Counted from the stretch's first letter, positions 32,640 through 44,170 are shown. The stretch is 64,000 nucleotides of DNA from Heterocephalus glaber (GCF_000247695.1 NW_004624781.1:13430508-13494507); one strand, 5' to 3'. The notes: a model not told the origin generated them from the sequence alone. Program-made: numbers and translations.

Positions 32640-33005
32640 TGTGAAATTGATAAGCTAAATGGGATACACATTTTTTAATTTGTATTTTTTACTAGGGGGT
32701 CAAAATAGAATTGACTCCATCCTTGTTTTTATTGCATATTTTCCTCATTAATTCCCTGATCGTGTTATTGCCATATTTTATACACTTAACATGTTCTTGT
32801 ATATTTTTAAAATTGGGGAGCAAAGTTTTAAAACTTTTAATGATTTCAAACACATACTTAAGTATAGTGAATATGCATGTCACCTGCTTCCTAGCTCTGT
32901 TAAATCCTAACATTCGACCTCATGTGCTTCTTATTTGTGAGAAGAACGATGAGTGTATTCCTGTGTAATTCTTCCAAATCTAGTCCCATTTTTCCTTTTT
33001 CAGGA
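32640..33005 (-). repeat. Old L1-type sequence (antisense)
   Basis: AT-rich, diverged, with L1ME-like 3' UTR patterns such as 'CTGTTAAATCCTAACATTCG'. Pattern call only. Confidence 0.4.
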
Positions 33006-33017
33006 GCAACTCCATTC

Positions 33018-33102
33018 TTTTTTTTGGTACCGGGGATAGAACTCAGGACCTTGTGCTTGTGAGGCAGGTGGCGGACAGCACCACTGAGCTAAATCCCCGG
33101 CC
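33018..33102 (-). mobile_element. ID SINE (antisense)
   Basis: Body 33026-33102, with duplications GCAACTCCAT at 33006-33015 and 33104-33113 (10 of 10). The minus-strand anticodon arm is CCTGCCTCACAAG. A 3-base insertion ('ACA') lies in the D-arm region. Confidence 0.95.
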
Positions 33103-33119
33103 TGCAACTCCATGTTTTT

Positions 33120-33990
33120 TGAGTTTGATGTCTGCTGTTCTTATTCTTGTTCATATATGTTTGCAACCTATGCATGTGGCCATAAAATATTACCATTACT
33201 TTGTTTTAAAGCTATTATATTCTACATTTCTAACCATGATATGTGTTTACACTCAGTGTTATATTTTTGAGATTTGTCTCTGTTAATAGAACTGTCATGA
33301 ATGATCCTTCTAAATGAATTTCTCCCAATTTATTCATTAGGTTGATGGAGACTGGTATTGTTTATTTGTGTTTTGTTTTGCTGTTACTTTCTTGTTTTGT
33401 TTTACAGTGGATATTCATTATCCAAAAATGAGAGCTTCTAGGATTTGCTCCCAGAAATAGTATTTGTGGATCCCTTTAGTGTTACTGAATATTGACAATT
33501 TATTATCCAAAATGGTTATTTCAATAGACATATTTCAGCAAAATGTGAGTGTTCCTCCCATTTTTCCACTTAATTGTTACCACTTGATGATATCAGGTTA
33601 TTTCATTTTCACCAGTTTGATAGATATAAAATGGTACCTCACTGTTTTAATTTTCAACTTTCTGATTAGTGGTGAAATTGCTGGACATCCTTTTGTGGGT
33701 GCCATTGGTCATTAAGGTTTCCTCTGTTGTAAAGTACTTGTTTAGATCTTTTGCCCATATTTCTATTAGTTCATCAGTGTTTTTTATTACTGCTTTTTAA
33801 TATTCTTGGTGGCTATTTGCATTACAAATATTTTCTCCCAGTTTGCATTTTGTTTTTTCACATTGCCTGGGGCGCTTTTGTTTAAATTTTCCCAGAATCA
33901 GATTTATAGCTTTCTCCTTCAGTGGTATCCTTCATGTCTTCATTTCTTGAATTTTCTTTTAAATCTTTCACACACACAAAAGTAATTGTT
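33120..33990 (-). repeat. Old L1 (antisense)
   Basis: 'TTTTGAGATTTGTCTCTGTT', 'GATAGATATAAAATGGTACC', 'TCTTTTGCCCATATTTCTAT' and 'AATATTTTCTCCCAGTTTGC' are in the antisense order of L1M 3' sequence. No open frame remains. Confidence 0.7.
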
Positions 33991-33999
33991 TAGATACTC

Positions 34000-34077
34000 T
34001 TTTTTTGGTGGGGGTACCAGGGATCGAACCCTGCGCTTGCGAGGCAGGTGGCGGAACCACTGAGCTAAATCCCAGGC
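34000..34077 (-). mobile_element. ID SINE (antisense), short tail
   Basis: Target-site duplications AAGTAATTGTTTA at 33980-33992 and 34078-34090 are identical (13 of 13). The body starts 'GGTACCAGGGATCGAACCCT' on the plus strand. About five bases are missing in the T-arm region ('GAACCCTGCGCTTGC' instead of 'GAACTCGGGACCTTGCGCTTGC'). Confidence 0.95.
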
Positions 34078-34090
34078 AAGTAATTGTTTA

Positions 34091-36005
34091 ATAAGAGGTG
34101 TTGTGTGAATGGCTATCATCTTTAGCATTGCTAGATTTCACTTTTCTAAAGTTATCACATGCTATCATTTTAATTTATAGATGCATTCTGTAAGCTCAGG
34201 AAAAATGACTTTTCTGCCTTGCTATTAATTGAAGTTGCTAAACAGATGCTAAAACAAGCAGTTTCTGTCCTTCACGCCCTCAGGAGACATTGCTAGTCGA
34301 CTGGCATTGTTTTCTTCATTCACATATTCATATTCAACAATTGTTTTTGGAAACTCTGTTACATGCCTGGGCCTGTTTCCAACCTTTCAAACCATCTCTA
34401 TTGGAATTGGCACATGGGCACATTGCCACCCTAAGACTGTGTACGTGTGCATGTATCTGTGTGGCATTTTTCACAGGCATGTGGATAAGGGTGATTTGCA
34501 TCTCTTAGAATGAACCAGGTGTCAGTGGTGGTTTTCCATGACATGGAAAAATCTGTTCTTAAATATGTACAAATATTGTTCAGTAAAGTTGTTTAGGTCA
34601 TAATAGTTCTTTAAGTGGATGAGGTATTTCTTTAACAATGTTCTCAGTTTCCCCTTCATTCATCACTATTTCTATGTTTTTCACATCTGGTCTTGCCAAC
34701 TTTACATTTTGTATTGTCCATTTTGCTAAAATATTTCAGAGTGATTATCATAAATTATACACTGCAATCATTTATATTTTAAAATCTTTTATATCCAGTG
34801 TTAAGTCATCAGTCATTCTAAAATTTTGTGGATTTATACTTTTTTATTTATTACATTTCTAACGGTTTTTGTCTATCTTGTAATCTTTTCAGAGAATGAA
34901 CATTTAAATTTATTATTTCCACAGATTTTCTTTAGTTTTTATTTCTCTCCTTTTTATTAGTTTCTATTTTCATCCTCATTCTCTTTCAAAGATTTAAGTC
35001 AGATGTTTAGTTTACTTTTTAATTTTCATAAGATAAAAGCTCATAGATCTCTATCTTCACCTCTGAGCTCTGACTTGTCCACAGCTCCCTTTCTTTTGGT
35101 GGGCAATGTTTGCAATTTATATAAGTCCATAAATTGTTACTATGTTTTTAATTTCCTACCTCACCTTTTTGCTGAGGAGAATTATTTTTGTTGTTAGAAG
35201 TTTCTACCCATTCAATTTATTTGTGGTTGTTGTAAATTTTAAAATAATGTTAAACTTTCAAAAATGTTAAAAGACGAATATAAAGAACTCTTGTGCATTC
35301 TTCACCCAGATTCACCATTTGTTTCTATTTTTCTCTAATTCCTTTCTCATTCGCCGTCTCTATGTCTATATGAATTTTTTCTGAACCATGTGAGACTACA
35401 AACCTAGTACTTCATTGTCTATTTCCCAAGACAGACATTTTCTCATAAAGATAAAGAAATTTAACCATTGAAGCAAGGAAATTTCATATTGATACAAGAT
35501 GATGATCTAATCCCATAGTCCACATTCTCATTATCAGTTACCCCAGGATTGCGTGATAAATACGTGTCTTTGTCCATGTCCATGTCCCTCTATTCATCAT
35601 CTATCATCTATCATCTAGAGAGATATAGAGGACAACAGAGCAGCAACTTAAGTCATTGTCTACACGGCACCTGATCCATCAATATTTAGTCTCTTCTTGT
35701 ACTTTTTTTCTGAAAAAGTCCATCTTTATATTCATATTTACCATTACTTCATTTTGCACTATTTGTTCACAGTAGAAAAATTACAGATAAACAAACAAGA
35801 GAACAAAAATCTCGGAGCATGGAGAGAGACACGATTAGCACTTAGATGTCTGTTTTCTAGATGTTGCTTTCAATTACCAAAAATTCTTGACCATTTTTAG
35901 ATAAAATATGAGAACATTAAAAATGAAATCATACTGCATGATTTATAGTTTCGACTCTGTCAAGTCTTCATTTAGTTTATGTGCTTCACACATAATGTTC
36001 GTGCC
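34091..36005 (-). repeat. Old L1/HAL1-like block (antisense)
   Basis: AT-rich sequence in which 'AAGAACTCTTGTGCATTCTT', 'CACCCAGATTCACCATTTG', 'TTTCTGAACCATGTGAGACT' and 'AGGAAATTTCATATTGATAC' parallel a well-known old L1M segment. 34870-35060 resembles antisense L1 coding sequence. 34260-34500 is more balanced and may be single-copy. No intact frame exists. Confidence 0.55.
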
Positions 36006-36009
36006 AACT

Positions 36010-36150
36010 TTGCAAGTGGAGGTGGATTTCTAGATGCAGAATCCAAGGTTCAGAGAGGTTCATTAAATCACCCAGATCACATAGCAGTGAGGGACGGAGT
36101 AATAATCTAAACCCTTGTCTGCTCCGAGGCTGTAGATTAGGTCACACTTT
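36010..36150 (-). repeat. MIR SINE (antisense)
   Basis: 'AGGTTCAGAGAGGTTCATTA', 'AATCACCCAGATCACATAGC' and 'AGTGAGGGACGGAGTAATAA', then 'CTAAACCCTTGTCTGCTCCG', is the antisense MIR core in correct order. Confidence 0.8.
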
Positions 36151-36175
36151 TGGCCCACATTCCTGTCATTTGTTG

Positions 36176-36257
36176 TTTTTTTTTTGGTACCTGGGATCAA
36201 ACTCGGGACCTTGCGCTTGTGCAGCAGGTGGCAGAACCACTGAGCTAAATCCCCGGC
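36176..36257 (-). mobile_element. ID SINE (antisense)
   Basis: T-run then body 36186-36257 with GGTACCTGGGATCAAACTCG at the left. The minus-strand anticodon arm is CCTGCTGCACAAG. Flanks 'CCTGTCATTTGTTG' and 'CCTCCATTCATTGTT' suggest an imperfect duplication. Confidence 0.9.
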
Positions 36258-36289
36258 CCTCCATTCATTGTTTTTATCTACAGTATTAA

Positions 36290-36840
36290 TATTATTTTAT
36301 TTCCTGTTGTGAGAAAATATATTTTTCCCTTGATTGAATTTGGACCCTTGAGAGCTGGGATGCACGTACTGGGAAAAGTTTATAACTCATGCTGGGGTTG
36401 AGTTTGATAGACGTCTATCGCTTCTAACTTCCCGATTGTGTCATATTTATAACCTCTGTAGTTTTTCAAATTTTGTCACATTTTCAATGTCATCTAAATT
36501 TTTGGCTGTTGAAATTTGTTTTTAATTTTTAAGATTGTCTAAATTCTTAACCTTAAAATGAATGAAAATCTCCCATTGTAATTGCTTCCTTTTTATTTAT
36601 TCTACTTCTCTGTATTTGTAACCATGGTCATCCATGTCTTCACAGGTGATTTTATGTTTTCAACATTAGCAGAGCTTCTTTGTAGCTCCCATCATTTTGG
36701 CTTCAAAAATCTCTTTTTTGTAATATTAACTTCCTCAACTGCTTTCATTTTTTATATGCATTTCCTCAATATGCATTTTTATTTAGTGTTTTTTTATCTT
36801 TTTGTTACCTACACCTGTAAAAAATTATTATTGTTACTGC
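36290..36840 (-). repeat. Old L1/HAL1-like sequence (antisense)
   Basis: AT-rich, continuing the L1-like block. Assigned by composition and general resemblance to antisense L1 coding sequence. Confidence 0.4.
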
Positions 36841-36850
36841 TATTATTATT

Positions 36851-37014
36851 TGCCACACAGGGAACTGAACTAAGGACTTTTGTGCAGAGCTACATCACCA
36901 GCCCTTTAAAAAATTTTCATTTTGAGACAGGCTCTCACTAAGTTGAACTTGTGATCCTCCTGCCTCAGCCTTCCAGTGTGCTGGGATTACAGGAGTGCGC
37001 TACCATGCCCGACT
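36851..37014 (-). mobile_element. B1-dID SINE (antisense), old
   Basis: ID half at the left ('CACAGGGAACTGAACTAAGG', 'GAGCTACATCACCAGCCC'), then the B1 half ('TTTTGAGACAGGCTCTCACT', 'GTGCTGGGATTACAGGAGTG', 'CTACCATGCCCGAC'). Diverged and internally shortened. Confidence 0.8.
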
Positions 37015-37109
37015 GGGTCTCACTTTTTTAATCCAATCTGAGAGTTGTCTTTTGGGAGGTGAAATGTCCTAAATACCTGGAGTTCTTGGGGGCAGCTGTG
37101 TTGTGCCCT

Positions 37110-37290
37110 GAGGCGGCTTTTAGCCACTAGCTGTGCACTTTCTGCCAGTCACTCAGTTACCCTGGGAAACCAAGTTATCATCTGTAAGATCATGTTAATA
37201 AGCGCACCAGCCTCACAGAGTTTTTGTGAAGGGTAAAGGACATCAAGAACACTCAGGAATGGAAGCAAATTAAAGTAATTATTTGTGAAA
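37110..37290 (+). repeat. MIR SINE
   Basis: 'CCACTAGCTGTGCACTTTCT', 'CAAGTTATCATCTGTAAGAT', 'CAGCCTCACAGAGTTTTTGT', 'GAAGGGTAAAGGACATCAAG' in MIR order. Confidence 0.75.
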
Positions 37291-37329
37291 TATTCAACGC
37301 AGGTTTCTTGGCAAGAGCATATAAAGCAA

Positions 37330-38260
37330 CTATCTGTGCTCCAAATGCGGGTAACCAGCTCTACCGTAATCACATCTCAAACTTCCCTTTGAGATAGTGG
37401 GAGTAACTTACAATAAGGCCTGCAGGAAGCAGTGGTCTCAAGCCCCCGGCGGTCTCAGGTTTCAGGTCAGTGGGTCCCTGTCGCCTCTGGCTGCCCACCC
37501 TTGGCTTGATCCAGGGGTTCAGCAGTCTCAGCACAGTGCACAGCTGTACAGATGTGAAGTTTGCACTTGCACTGGCTATCGAGGCTGCAGGCTGTGTTGT
37601 TCCTAGCTCTCTACACCAAGTGTGTAAAAACAGAAACCCAGAAAGCAAACCGAGCGGCAACAGATTTTCTACTTCCTGGATTGTGCAACTTGCTGGTTTG
37701 TGGAAGAGGACCAGGTAGGAGGATTTATTCCTGCGCTGCCCCTGCTGAGCACAGCTGGAACCACTCTGTCTGTGTGAGCTTCAGAGAGTCCAGCTGTCTG
37801 TCTGTCCACTCCTGCCCTCCAGGATCAAAATGGTGTGGAGCACAGCTGAAGGAGTCTGAGGTTTCAGTTCGAGCCTGTTTTTAACTTTTCAAAACATTCT
37901 TGGTATTTTAGAATCCAGATAACCTTCAATAACACAATGCTATGTTACCAAACCGAGGAATAACCACTCTACAATATTACAATTGGATGAACTCCAGAAT
38001 GGCATGATTTATTTTTAGCTGTAGGAGCATCACATCTCTGTGGCTTCTGTTCTATCACTCAGGGAGAGACGGTTCAGTTCCCGCCTGATGCAGGACAGCA
38101 GTCTTCTTGAGCTTTTTGGATAATCATCACCACGTGGCCTCTTGTTAAACAGAATATTTCCGGGTCACTTTCCAGAGGTTTTGATCCCACGGGTCTGGGA
38201 TGGGGCTTCAGGTCTGTGTTCCCAACATAAGCGTGGGAGGATTGGAGTAGACGGAAGGGG
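37330..38260. other. Single-copy-looking sequence
   Basis: Moderately GC-rich at 37440-37870, with no gene or repeat recognised. Frames near 100 codons overlap on both strands. Confidence 0.4.
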
Positions 38261-38274
38261 TCTTTGGCTCTTAG

Positions 38275-38435
38275 AAAAAGACAGCCATAGCTTAAATCTC
38301 GGATCTTTTGCTCACTGGTTGTGTGGCTTTTCACAAATTATCTAACCTTCCTCAACCTCACCTGAAAAAAAGTGGAGATAAAAAACATCTTTCTCATAGT
38401 ATTATTGAGAGACTCAAAACTCAAAAGTCCTCTAT
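38275..38435 (+). repeat. MIR SINE
   Basis: 'GGATCTTTTGCTCACTGGTT', 'GTGTGGCTTTTCACAAATTA', 'TCTAACCTTCCTCAACCTCA', 'GTATTATTGAGAGACTCAAA' follow the MIR core and tail. Confidence 0.75.
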
Positions 38436-38743
38436 GGTGTCTACTCTTCTTTGATTCATTAAAATGACCTCTACCTGGGTTAATTTGGACATTATCTGTG
38501 GAATTATTTCACTCGGGGATGGCGTCTAACTTAGTTTTCTCATTTATTTGGCATATTTTGTAATGCTTTAACCATCTGCAGGATGCTGGGGTTTCCGGAA
38601 CCCCTAATGGTGTGGCAGATCTGTGTGTTGCCTGCCCCCAGGCTTTTGAAAGGACTCCCCAAATTTCTGTGGGAGCAACTTCATCTAGTAGCTGTTCCAT
38701 AATTATTCAGGCTACTTCCTGCGCAGGAGTGCCATGGGCTTTT

Positions 38744-38776
38744 CCTTCTCTCCCCTTCCTTCCTTCCTTCCTTCCT

Positions 38777-38810
<34 letters not shown>

Positions 38811-38811
38811 T
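38744..38811. repeat. (CCTT)n-(TC)n microsatellite
   Basis: About eight CCTT units run into a TC tract with one G interruption. It abuts the next ID-like element where its A-tail should be, so it probably arose from that tail. Confidence 0.9.
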
Positions 38812-38881
38812 GGTGTTGGGCACCCAAGGCCTCCCACATGCTAGACAAGTGCTCTGCCACTCAGCCACACCCCCCAGCCTC
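38812..38881 (-). mobile_element. ID-like SINE (antisense), older subtype
   Basis: 'TGGTGTTGGGCACCCAAGGC', 'CATGCTAGACAAGTGCTCTG', 'CCACTCAGCCACACCCCCCA' read on the minus strand as a tRNA-like ID. It is closer to the general rodent ID type than to the young copies here. Confidence 0.75.
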
Positions 38882-39078
38882 CAGTTTTCTTGAAACCAAT
38901 TATGTGCATATATTTTTCTTCAATAGAAAATAATATAGTAAAATTATTCTACGGGATTTTATACAGAATATGTTCTAGGTGATTTGCATTATGCAAATTT
39001 CCCTCCCTGGACCCTACGGCTTTGTACTTTTCTCTCTCCCATCTTAGTAGTCAGAAATCAATGGATTTCTGATGAATA

Positions 39079-39111
39079 TATTTATTTATTTATTTATTTA
39101 TTTATTTATTT
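39079..39111. repeat. (TTTA)n microsatellite
   Basis: About eight TTTA units adjoining the 3' (tail) side of the antisense ID at 39112-39184, consistent with expansion of its A-rich tail. Confidence 0.95.
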
Positions 39112-39184
39112 GGTACCGGGGATCGAACTCGGGTCCTTGCACTTGCGCAGCAGGCGCCGGAACCACCGAGCTAAATCCCCAGCC
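39112..39184 (-). mobile_element. ID SINE (antisense)
   Basis: Perfect 16-bp duplications CTGATGAATATATTTA at 39069-39084 and 39185-39200. The body carries A and B boxes, and the anticodon arm is CCTGCTGCGCAAG on the minus strand. A young insertion. Confidence 0.97.
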
Positions 39185-39429
39185 CTGATGAATATATTTA
39201 TATTTAGGCTTGACTCAAAAGGACATAAGGCACTTAAAAAAGATATAAACAATGCCAGACATATTAAATTAGGTTGGGAAATTAGGAAGGGAGATGTAGT
39301 GGATTCATAAATGAAACTGGACATCAGAGCTTTCCACTTCCCACTGGTGGCCAGGTGCTGGGCTCTGGACTCCTGGCATTCATGCACAGCTCTGCAGATG
39401 AAACAGGAAGGCGCCACGCTCAAGCCCGT

Positions 39430-39839
39430 ACTGGGATGATCATCTACTGAGTCTTGAACATGCTTTTAAATCTTCCACTAGCTCAAGGCTTTAGGTCCTC
39501 ATCCACATTAGGGTCATTAGGAATCTGCAGAAGAGCCATGAGGTACCACAGAAAGCAATGTGCTCTCCGATCCTACAAAATGGGTCGGAGGACAAGAGGG
39601 CCCCTTGCTCGGAGGAGACCAGGGAGCTGGGCCCAGGCGCGACTTAATCCTCTGGCTCAGCTGCGGTCGCCACGGCAGCAGAGGAGCGGCAGCTCTGTTC
39701 TTCCAGCACTGATGCCTTTCTTACTTCTGAACTAACCTCTTGGTGAAGGATATTTATGTATTTTTAAAGCACATGCCTGAGGAGAAAGTGAAAAACCTCT
39801 TTCATGTTAACCTTGCAGACCCAAACTAGAAGAAGACGT
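39430..39839. other. Single-copy-looking sequence leading into a CpG-rich patch
   Basis: About eight CpGs occur in 39580-39690, and composition becomes GC-rich. No exon or repeat recognised. Confidence 0.4.
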
Positions 39840-40110
39840 CCAGTTGTCCGGCCCGGCTAGGCGCAGGGGTGAGTCTCGGCCCAGGAGACCAGCCCCTGTG
39901 TCTGGTACCGGTGCTGGGCAGGACTTTCAACCGGAAGGGCCCAGAGGAGGGTGGCTTTGAAGCCGCCACTGTTGTCTGGCTCATTCATTTCAAACAGATG
40001 CGCAGGCCCGTTCGCGAACAATGTCCACGCGTCTTCTCACCTTCCGCGCCGGGATGCGCGGTGGCTTTTGATTCTCCGAAGAGGTTGCCTTGTCGCAGAC
40101 GCTGATTGAT
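39840..40110. promoter_or_regulatory. Small CpG-island-like patch
   Basis: By hand I count about 22 CpG dinucleotides in about 270 bases at 55-60% G+C, roughly the random expectation, in an otherwise CpG-depleted region. Notable clusters are TTCGCGAAC, CCACGCGTC and CCGCGCCGGGATGCGCGG. No ID or B1 sequence explains it. It could be a regulatory element or the promoter of an unrecognised transcript. No TATA box or exon is evident, so this is inference from composition. Confidence 0.45.
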
Positions 40111-41015
40111 GCTTCTTGCGAATGAAGGAGACACCAAGAACAAACGAGCAAGACTCCTGGTGAGGCCAGAGACTTGAAAGCATGAAAATAGAAGGTAAAC
40201 ACAAGCTTCCACAAAAGAAAGAAGCCCAAAGGGCTCTGAGTCGATCCTGGTGGATAATTTGTAGTCGTTAAGGATTTCTACGTGGTTTGTGCAAACACAT
40301 ATAAACTCCTTGGAGACATCTGAGCCGGGATCTTAGACGTTCAGGTGGAGGGGGAAGAAAAAGGTATTCAAATAGATGTCACAAAGCAGGGAGAAATCAT
40401 TGAGATAAAGGCCACAGAGGTGGGAGTCTGGCGCTGGGCGGGGAAGGAGCTGGCAGTGAGCACCTCTTCGGGGAGGGGCTCAGGGCTTCCCACTATCGAG
40501 GGGTCATCTGTGGAGGCCGGGCACTGTTTTGAAGGGCAGTTCAGGCTCATCATGAACACCGAGGTGTGGTAAGACCGCTCTGAGTGATCTCTGAGAGATG
40601 CGGCTCCTCTCCCTAAGATCTCTCCTCCTTCCTTTTTGCTGAAATAGAAACAACGTGAGAAAAAAAGAAATCAACGTATGGAATCTAGCTTTGTTATGTT
40701 GTGTTATGTTATAAGAAACCCTACCCAATGCCCTGTGAATCCTGGTCCCTCAGGGAAGAAGGCAGGGATGAGGGCTTGGTAAGTGGCGGGAGGAGCCAGA
40801 GTCAGGGAGCCTCGTGCGTGCCCATCAGTGGTTCTTACACACAAAAATCGTTCCCACTGGCTCAGTGGGGTTTTCTTGTTTACCTAAAAGGGGGTTAATT
40901 GTTTAGTTTCATGGAAAAAAGGTTAACCAAATCGGACACTCTTCATTGACCACCCAACAGCCGTTGTCTCCAACTTTTGCTCACAGAGCTCAGGTTTTTG
41001 TCTATATTTATGAAG
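40111..41015. other. Single-copy-looking sequence
   Basis: GC-rich to about 40530, then AT-richer. No gene or named repeat. A direct repeat of GTTATGTT occurs around 40693-40712. Confidence 0.4.
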
Positions 41016-41019
41016 ATTT

Positions 41020-42095
41020 TCACTGACGCTTCATTGTACATAGTTGTGTGATAATGTGATACACAGGGAATGATCAAATTGGGGTAGGTAGCATTCCATC
41101 TTCTTAAACATGTTACAGCTCTTTGTGTTGGGGAGCTTGAAACTCCTGTCTTCTAGTTCTTTGTAAAACATATGATAAATTTCTATATACTGTAATCACC
41201 CTACTGTAGAGCTGTAGAACAACATTCCTGCTAAAAACTGCTTGTGTATCCATGATCCAGCCTCTCTCTGTCCTTCGTCCTTCTACCTTTCCTACTCTGT
41301 CATGAGCATTGTCGTACTCTCTACCTCTATGAAATGAACTTTTTGAGTATCCACATACGAGTGAGGAATATGGTATTTGTTTTTCTGGGCTTGGTTTATT
41401 TCACTTAACATAATGTCTTCCAGTTCTGTCGATGTTGCCACAAGAGACAGGATTTCATTCTTTCGTGGTGGTGGCCGTACTAATTTACATTCCCAACCAA
41501 AGCGGATAAGTTTCCCTTTCTCCGTATCCTGGTTAGCATTTGTTATTTGTTTTCTTTATTATAGCCATTCTTACTGGGTGATATGACCTCATTATGAGGT
41601 TTTTGTTTATATGTTTTGTTTTGCTTTTTGCAGTTCCAGGGATGGGAATGAAGAGCTCACATAGGCTAGACAAACTCTTTACCTCTGAGCTCCGCTGATG
41701 TTGATTTGCATGCTTCTTATGGATAATGCTGTTTAACACTTTTCATATCCTAGTTAGCCATTTGTATATCTTCTTTTCAGAAATGTCTATTCAGATAATT
41801 TCCTTTTTAAAATTGTATTATATAGCTTTTTATTGTTACATTTTTTGAGTTCCTTATATATTGTGGCTATTAATCCCTTGTCAGATGAATAGTTTATAAT
41901 AATATTTTCTTCCTGTTCTGTCTGTTTAGATTGGTTCCTTTGCTGTGCAGATGCTTCTTAGTTTGATATAATCCCATTTATCCATTTTTGCTTTTGTTGT
42001 CTGTGCTTTTGAAGTCTTATTAAAAAATCATTGCTTATATTGAAGTCTTGAATACTTTCCCCTATATTTTCTTTTAGTACTTTTCCTATATTTCC
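41020..42095 (-). mobile_element. L1 LINE 3' UTR and end (antisense)
   Basis: Antisense landmarks in order: 'CCACATACGAGTGAGGAATA', 'GGCTTGGTTTATTTCACTTA', 'ACATAATGTCTTCCAGTTCT', 'TTTACATTCCCAACCAAAGC', 'CATTCTTACTGGGTGATATG', 'CAGATGAATAGTTTATAATA', 'TTTGCTGTGCAGATGCTTCT'. This runs from the L1M 3' UTR into the end of ORF2. No frame remains. A tRNA-SINE relic is embedded at 41631-41695. Confidence 0.85.
41631..41695 (-). mobile_element. ID-like SINE relic inside L1
   Basis: 'GCAGTTCCAGGGATGGGAAT' and 'GGCTAGACAAACTCTTTACC', then 'TCTGAGCTCCGCTGA', is an antisense tRNA-like ID half, heavily diverged. Confidence 0.55.
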
Positions 42096-42099
42096 TTGA

Positions 42100-42280
42100 C
42101 CGTTTCATCTAACCTTGGTGAGCATCAGTTTACTTATGTATGAAGTGGAGATAACCACACTTTATGTTACATAGTGTCATGAAAATCTGAACTTGCTTTG
42201 GGAACTTTAATGGGCAGCTGTGGTGTAATGAACGCCTGGCTTGGTGCCTGACACACAGTAGGTGTAAACATTAATGGTTT
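42100..42280 (+). repeat. MIR SINE
   Basis: 'CATCAGTTTACTTATGTATG', 'AAGTGGAGATAACCACACTT', then 'CTTGGTGCCTGACACACAGT', 'AGGTGTAAACATTAATGG' follows the MIR 3' half. Confidence 0.7.
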
Positions 42281-42308
42281 CGTGTGCTGTGCTGGTTCCT
42301 TGTGCTGC

Positions 42309-42350
42309 ACCATGACCTTGAGGTTGAGTACCATGACCTTGAGGTTGAGT
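42309..42350. repeat. Perfect 21-bp tandem duplication
   Basis: The unit ACCATGACCTTGAGGTTGAGT at 42309-42329 is repeated without change at 42330-42350. A recent local slippage or duplication event. Confidence 0.95.
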
Positions 42351-43904
42351 GCTGACTATTGCTCCACATGATACCTACTCCAGATGACACTGAGATTTTA
42401 TTAAACACTTCCTTCTTGGCAGTGATGTATTAGGTCCAGCAGCCTGGATGAAAATCTCAGCTTTTGTTTTCTATGTATTTTCCACTAAATATGCTGAGAC
42501 AAGGTGTCTGTTTTGATCAGGGACACTGTCAATTATTCCTCTCTAATCTCGACTTTCTGTGTGATGCAGGGTGTGAAGACATCTGCTGGCTTCACCCTAT
42601 CGCTGCTGTGTGAGAAGCCTCGGAAACACTCAGCAGGGCTGTGTCCAAGGCAGGATACCCCCTGTGGACCCCCAGGCTGCCGGATGAGTCACCTGACAGG
42701 TGACAGGTGGTCCCTTTGAGACATCATGGAGCAAAACGAGATAGTCACACACGGGCCTTTACAAGCTTCCCTCTACTAAGAATGGATTCATTTTCTTCAG
42801 TCTTCTTCCTTGTGATATCACCCACTTATCCAGCTCCTCATCCCTGGCTCCTGTGTCACAGCACATGGTGGGGTCTAGTTAACTCTTGACCTCTTCTAAC
42901 TGAACTCCTCAAGCTGTTGCTTGCTGTGGATTTTCTGACCTTGAGCTTTGCCTCTTCTTAGTCTGCTGTGCTCCATGCTACACTGGGTGTGAAACACACA
43001 GACTGCAGTGGGAGCTGACACCTTGGTGTGCGAGAAAGATTTGTTTCAGGTTCCTCCCCAAAAAGGATTGTTCTGGAGAAAGATCAGCCACCCAGGAGTT
43101 AGGAATCATCAGCCTATGAGCCTGGAGATGCTGCAGCTCTCCAAGACTGAACAAGAAACAAATACATTAAGACAATATTTAAGCGCCGAGACATAGAAGG
43201 TGCAACATGATGAGACAGGATGTGAGTGGGTGAAGAGAGCACAGCCAAGACAAGGAGCTGCAAAGACTATTTTGATACAGAGGGGGCAGAGATGGGCAAG
43301 AACAGTGGGGCTAAACCCAGGCCAGAAGAATGGTAGAAATTCAAGACCCTTTGCTCCTTCTGTGATCCAGGGTGTTTGTGCCTCGGCCCCCTCCATTTAG
43401 AGCACCTCTTCCCCCATGTGGCAAGAGGAGAGTCAAGGGCCTGGGCATGGGAGGAAGTGGAGCAGCTCCTGGTGCAGGATGTGCGTCGGACAGCGGCTGG
43501 CATGGGGACAACTCCTTGAAGTGAGTCATGAGAACATCCCCACCTCAAGGGACCAGCTCAGCAATTTAGTCCTGAAAAGCACTCGGCTTCTGACGAGCTG
43601 CCCGAAAGACACAGAGTGGGGACGGTCTTAATTTATAGTCTCGTGTCTGCTGGGAAGAGAAAAGCAGACAGAAGGGAAACTAGTTTTGAGACTAGAACAG
43701 CACTTCATATATTCCAAGATGTGGGGAGGAAGCCTGGAGAGTGCCTGGTGGTGCCACCCAGAGTCGGACTGAATTCTGCTGGGAGCAGGTGCTGCCTGCC
43801 TCTGGGTTTTCTCACCACCCCTGCCCTGCTGCCCCTGCTGCCGGGCTCCTGTCTCCTGCCTTGACTGCCACCTGCCCTTCTCCTATGCAGCCCATACATC
43901 CGTC
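42351..43904. other. Single-copy-looking sequence
   Basis: No gene or repeat recognised. GC-rich from 43380 to 43880 with overlapping frames on both strands, none recognisable. Confidence 0.4.
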
Positions 43905-44032
43905 TTTCTCCATATGGCTGAGGGCTTTGCTAAGTTGCTACGTTGCCCACTCTTGGCTGAAACTTGTGATCCTCCCGGCTTAGCCTTTCAGAGTGCCGGG
44001 ATTACAGGTGTGTGCTGTGACACTGAGCTTGG
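43905..44032 (-). mobile_element. B1 SINE fragment (antisense)
   Basis: 'GCTTTGCTAAGTTGCTACGT', 'GAAACTTGTGATCCTCCCGG', 'AGAGTGCCGGGATTACAGGT' in antisense B1 order. Diverged. Confidence 0.75.
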
Positions 44033-44170
44033 ATTTTGTTTTAAAACTGTCTCTTCACACCTTTCGCCCATGTTCTTTACTTTCTTATTTTTGAGTTTCA
44101 AGAACTCCTCATATATTTTTGATATTCCTTCTTTGTCAGACACACAGTTTGTGCATGTTTCTTGCAGTCT

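Noticed and set aside
36582..36941. 119-codon hydrophobic plus-strand frame resembling a membrane protein
   Set aside because: T-rich codons of antisense L1-like DNA and a B1-dID give artificial Phe/Leu-rich translations.
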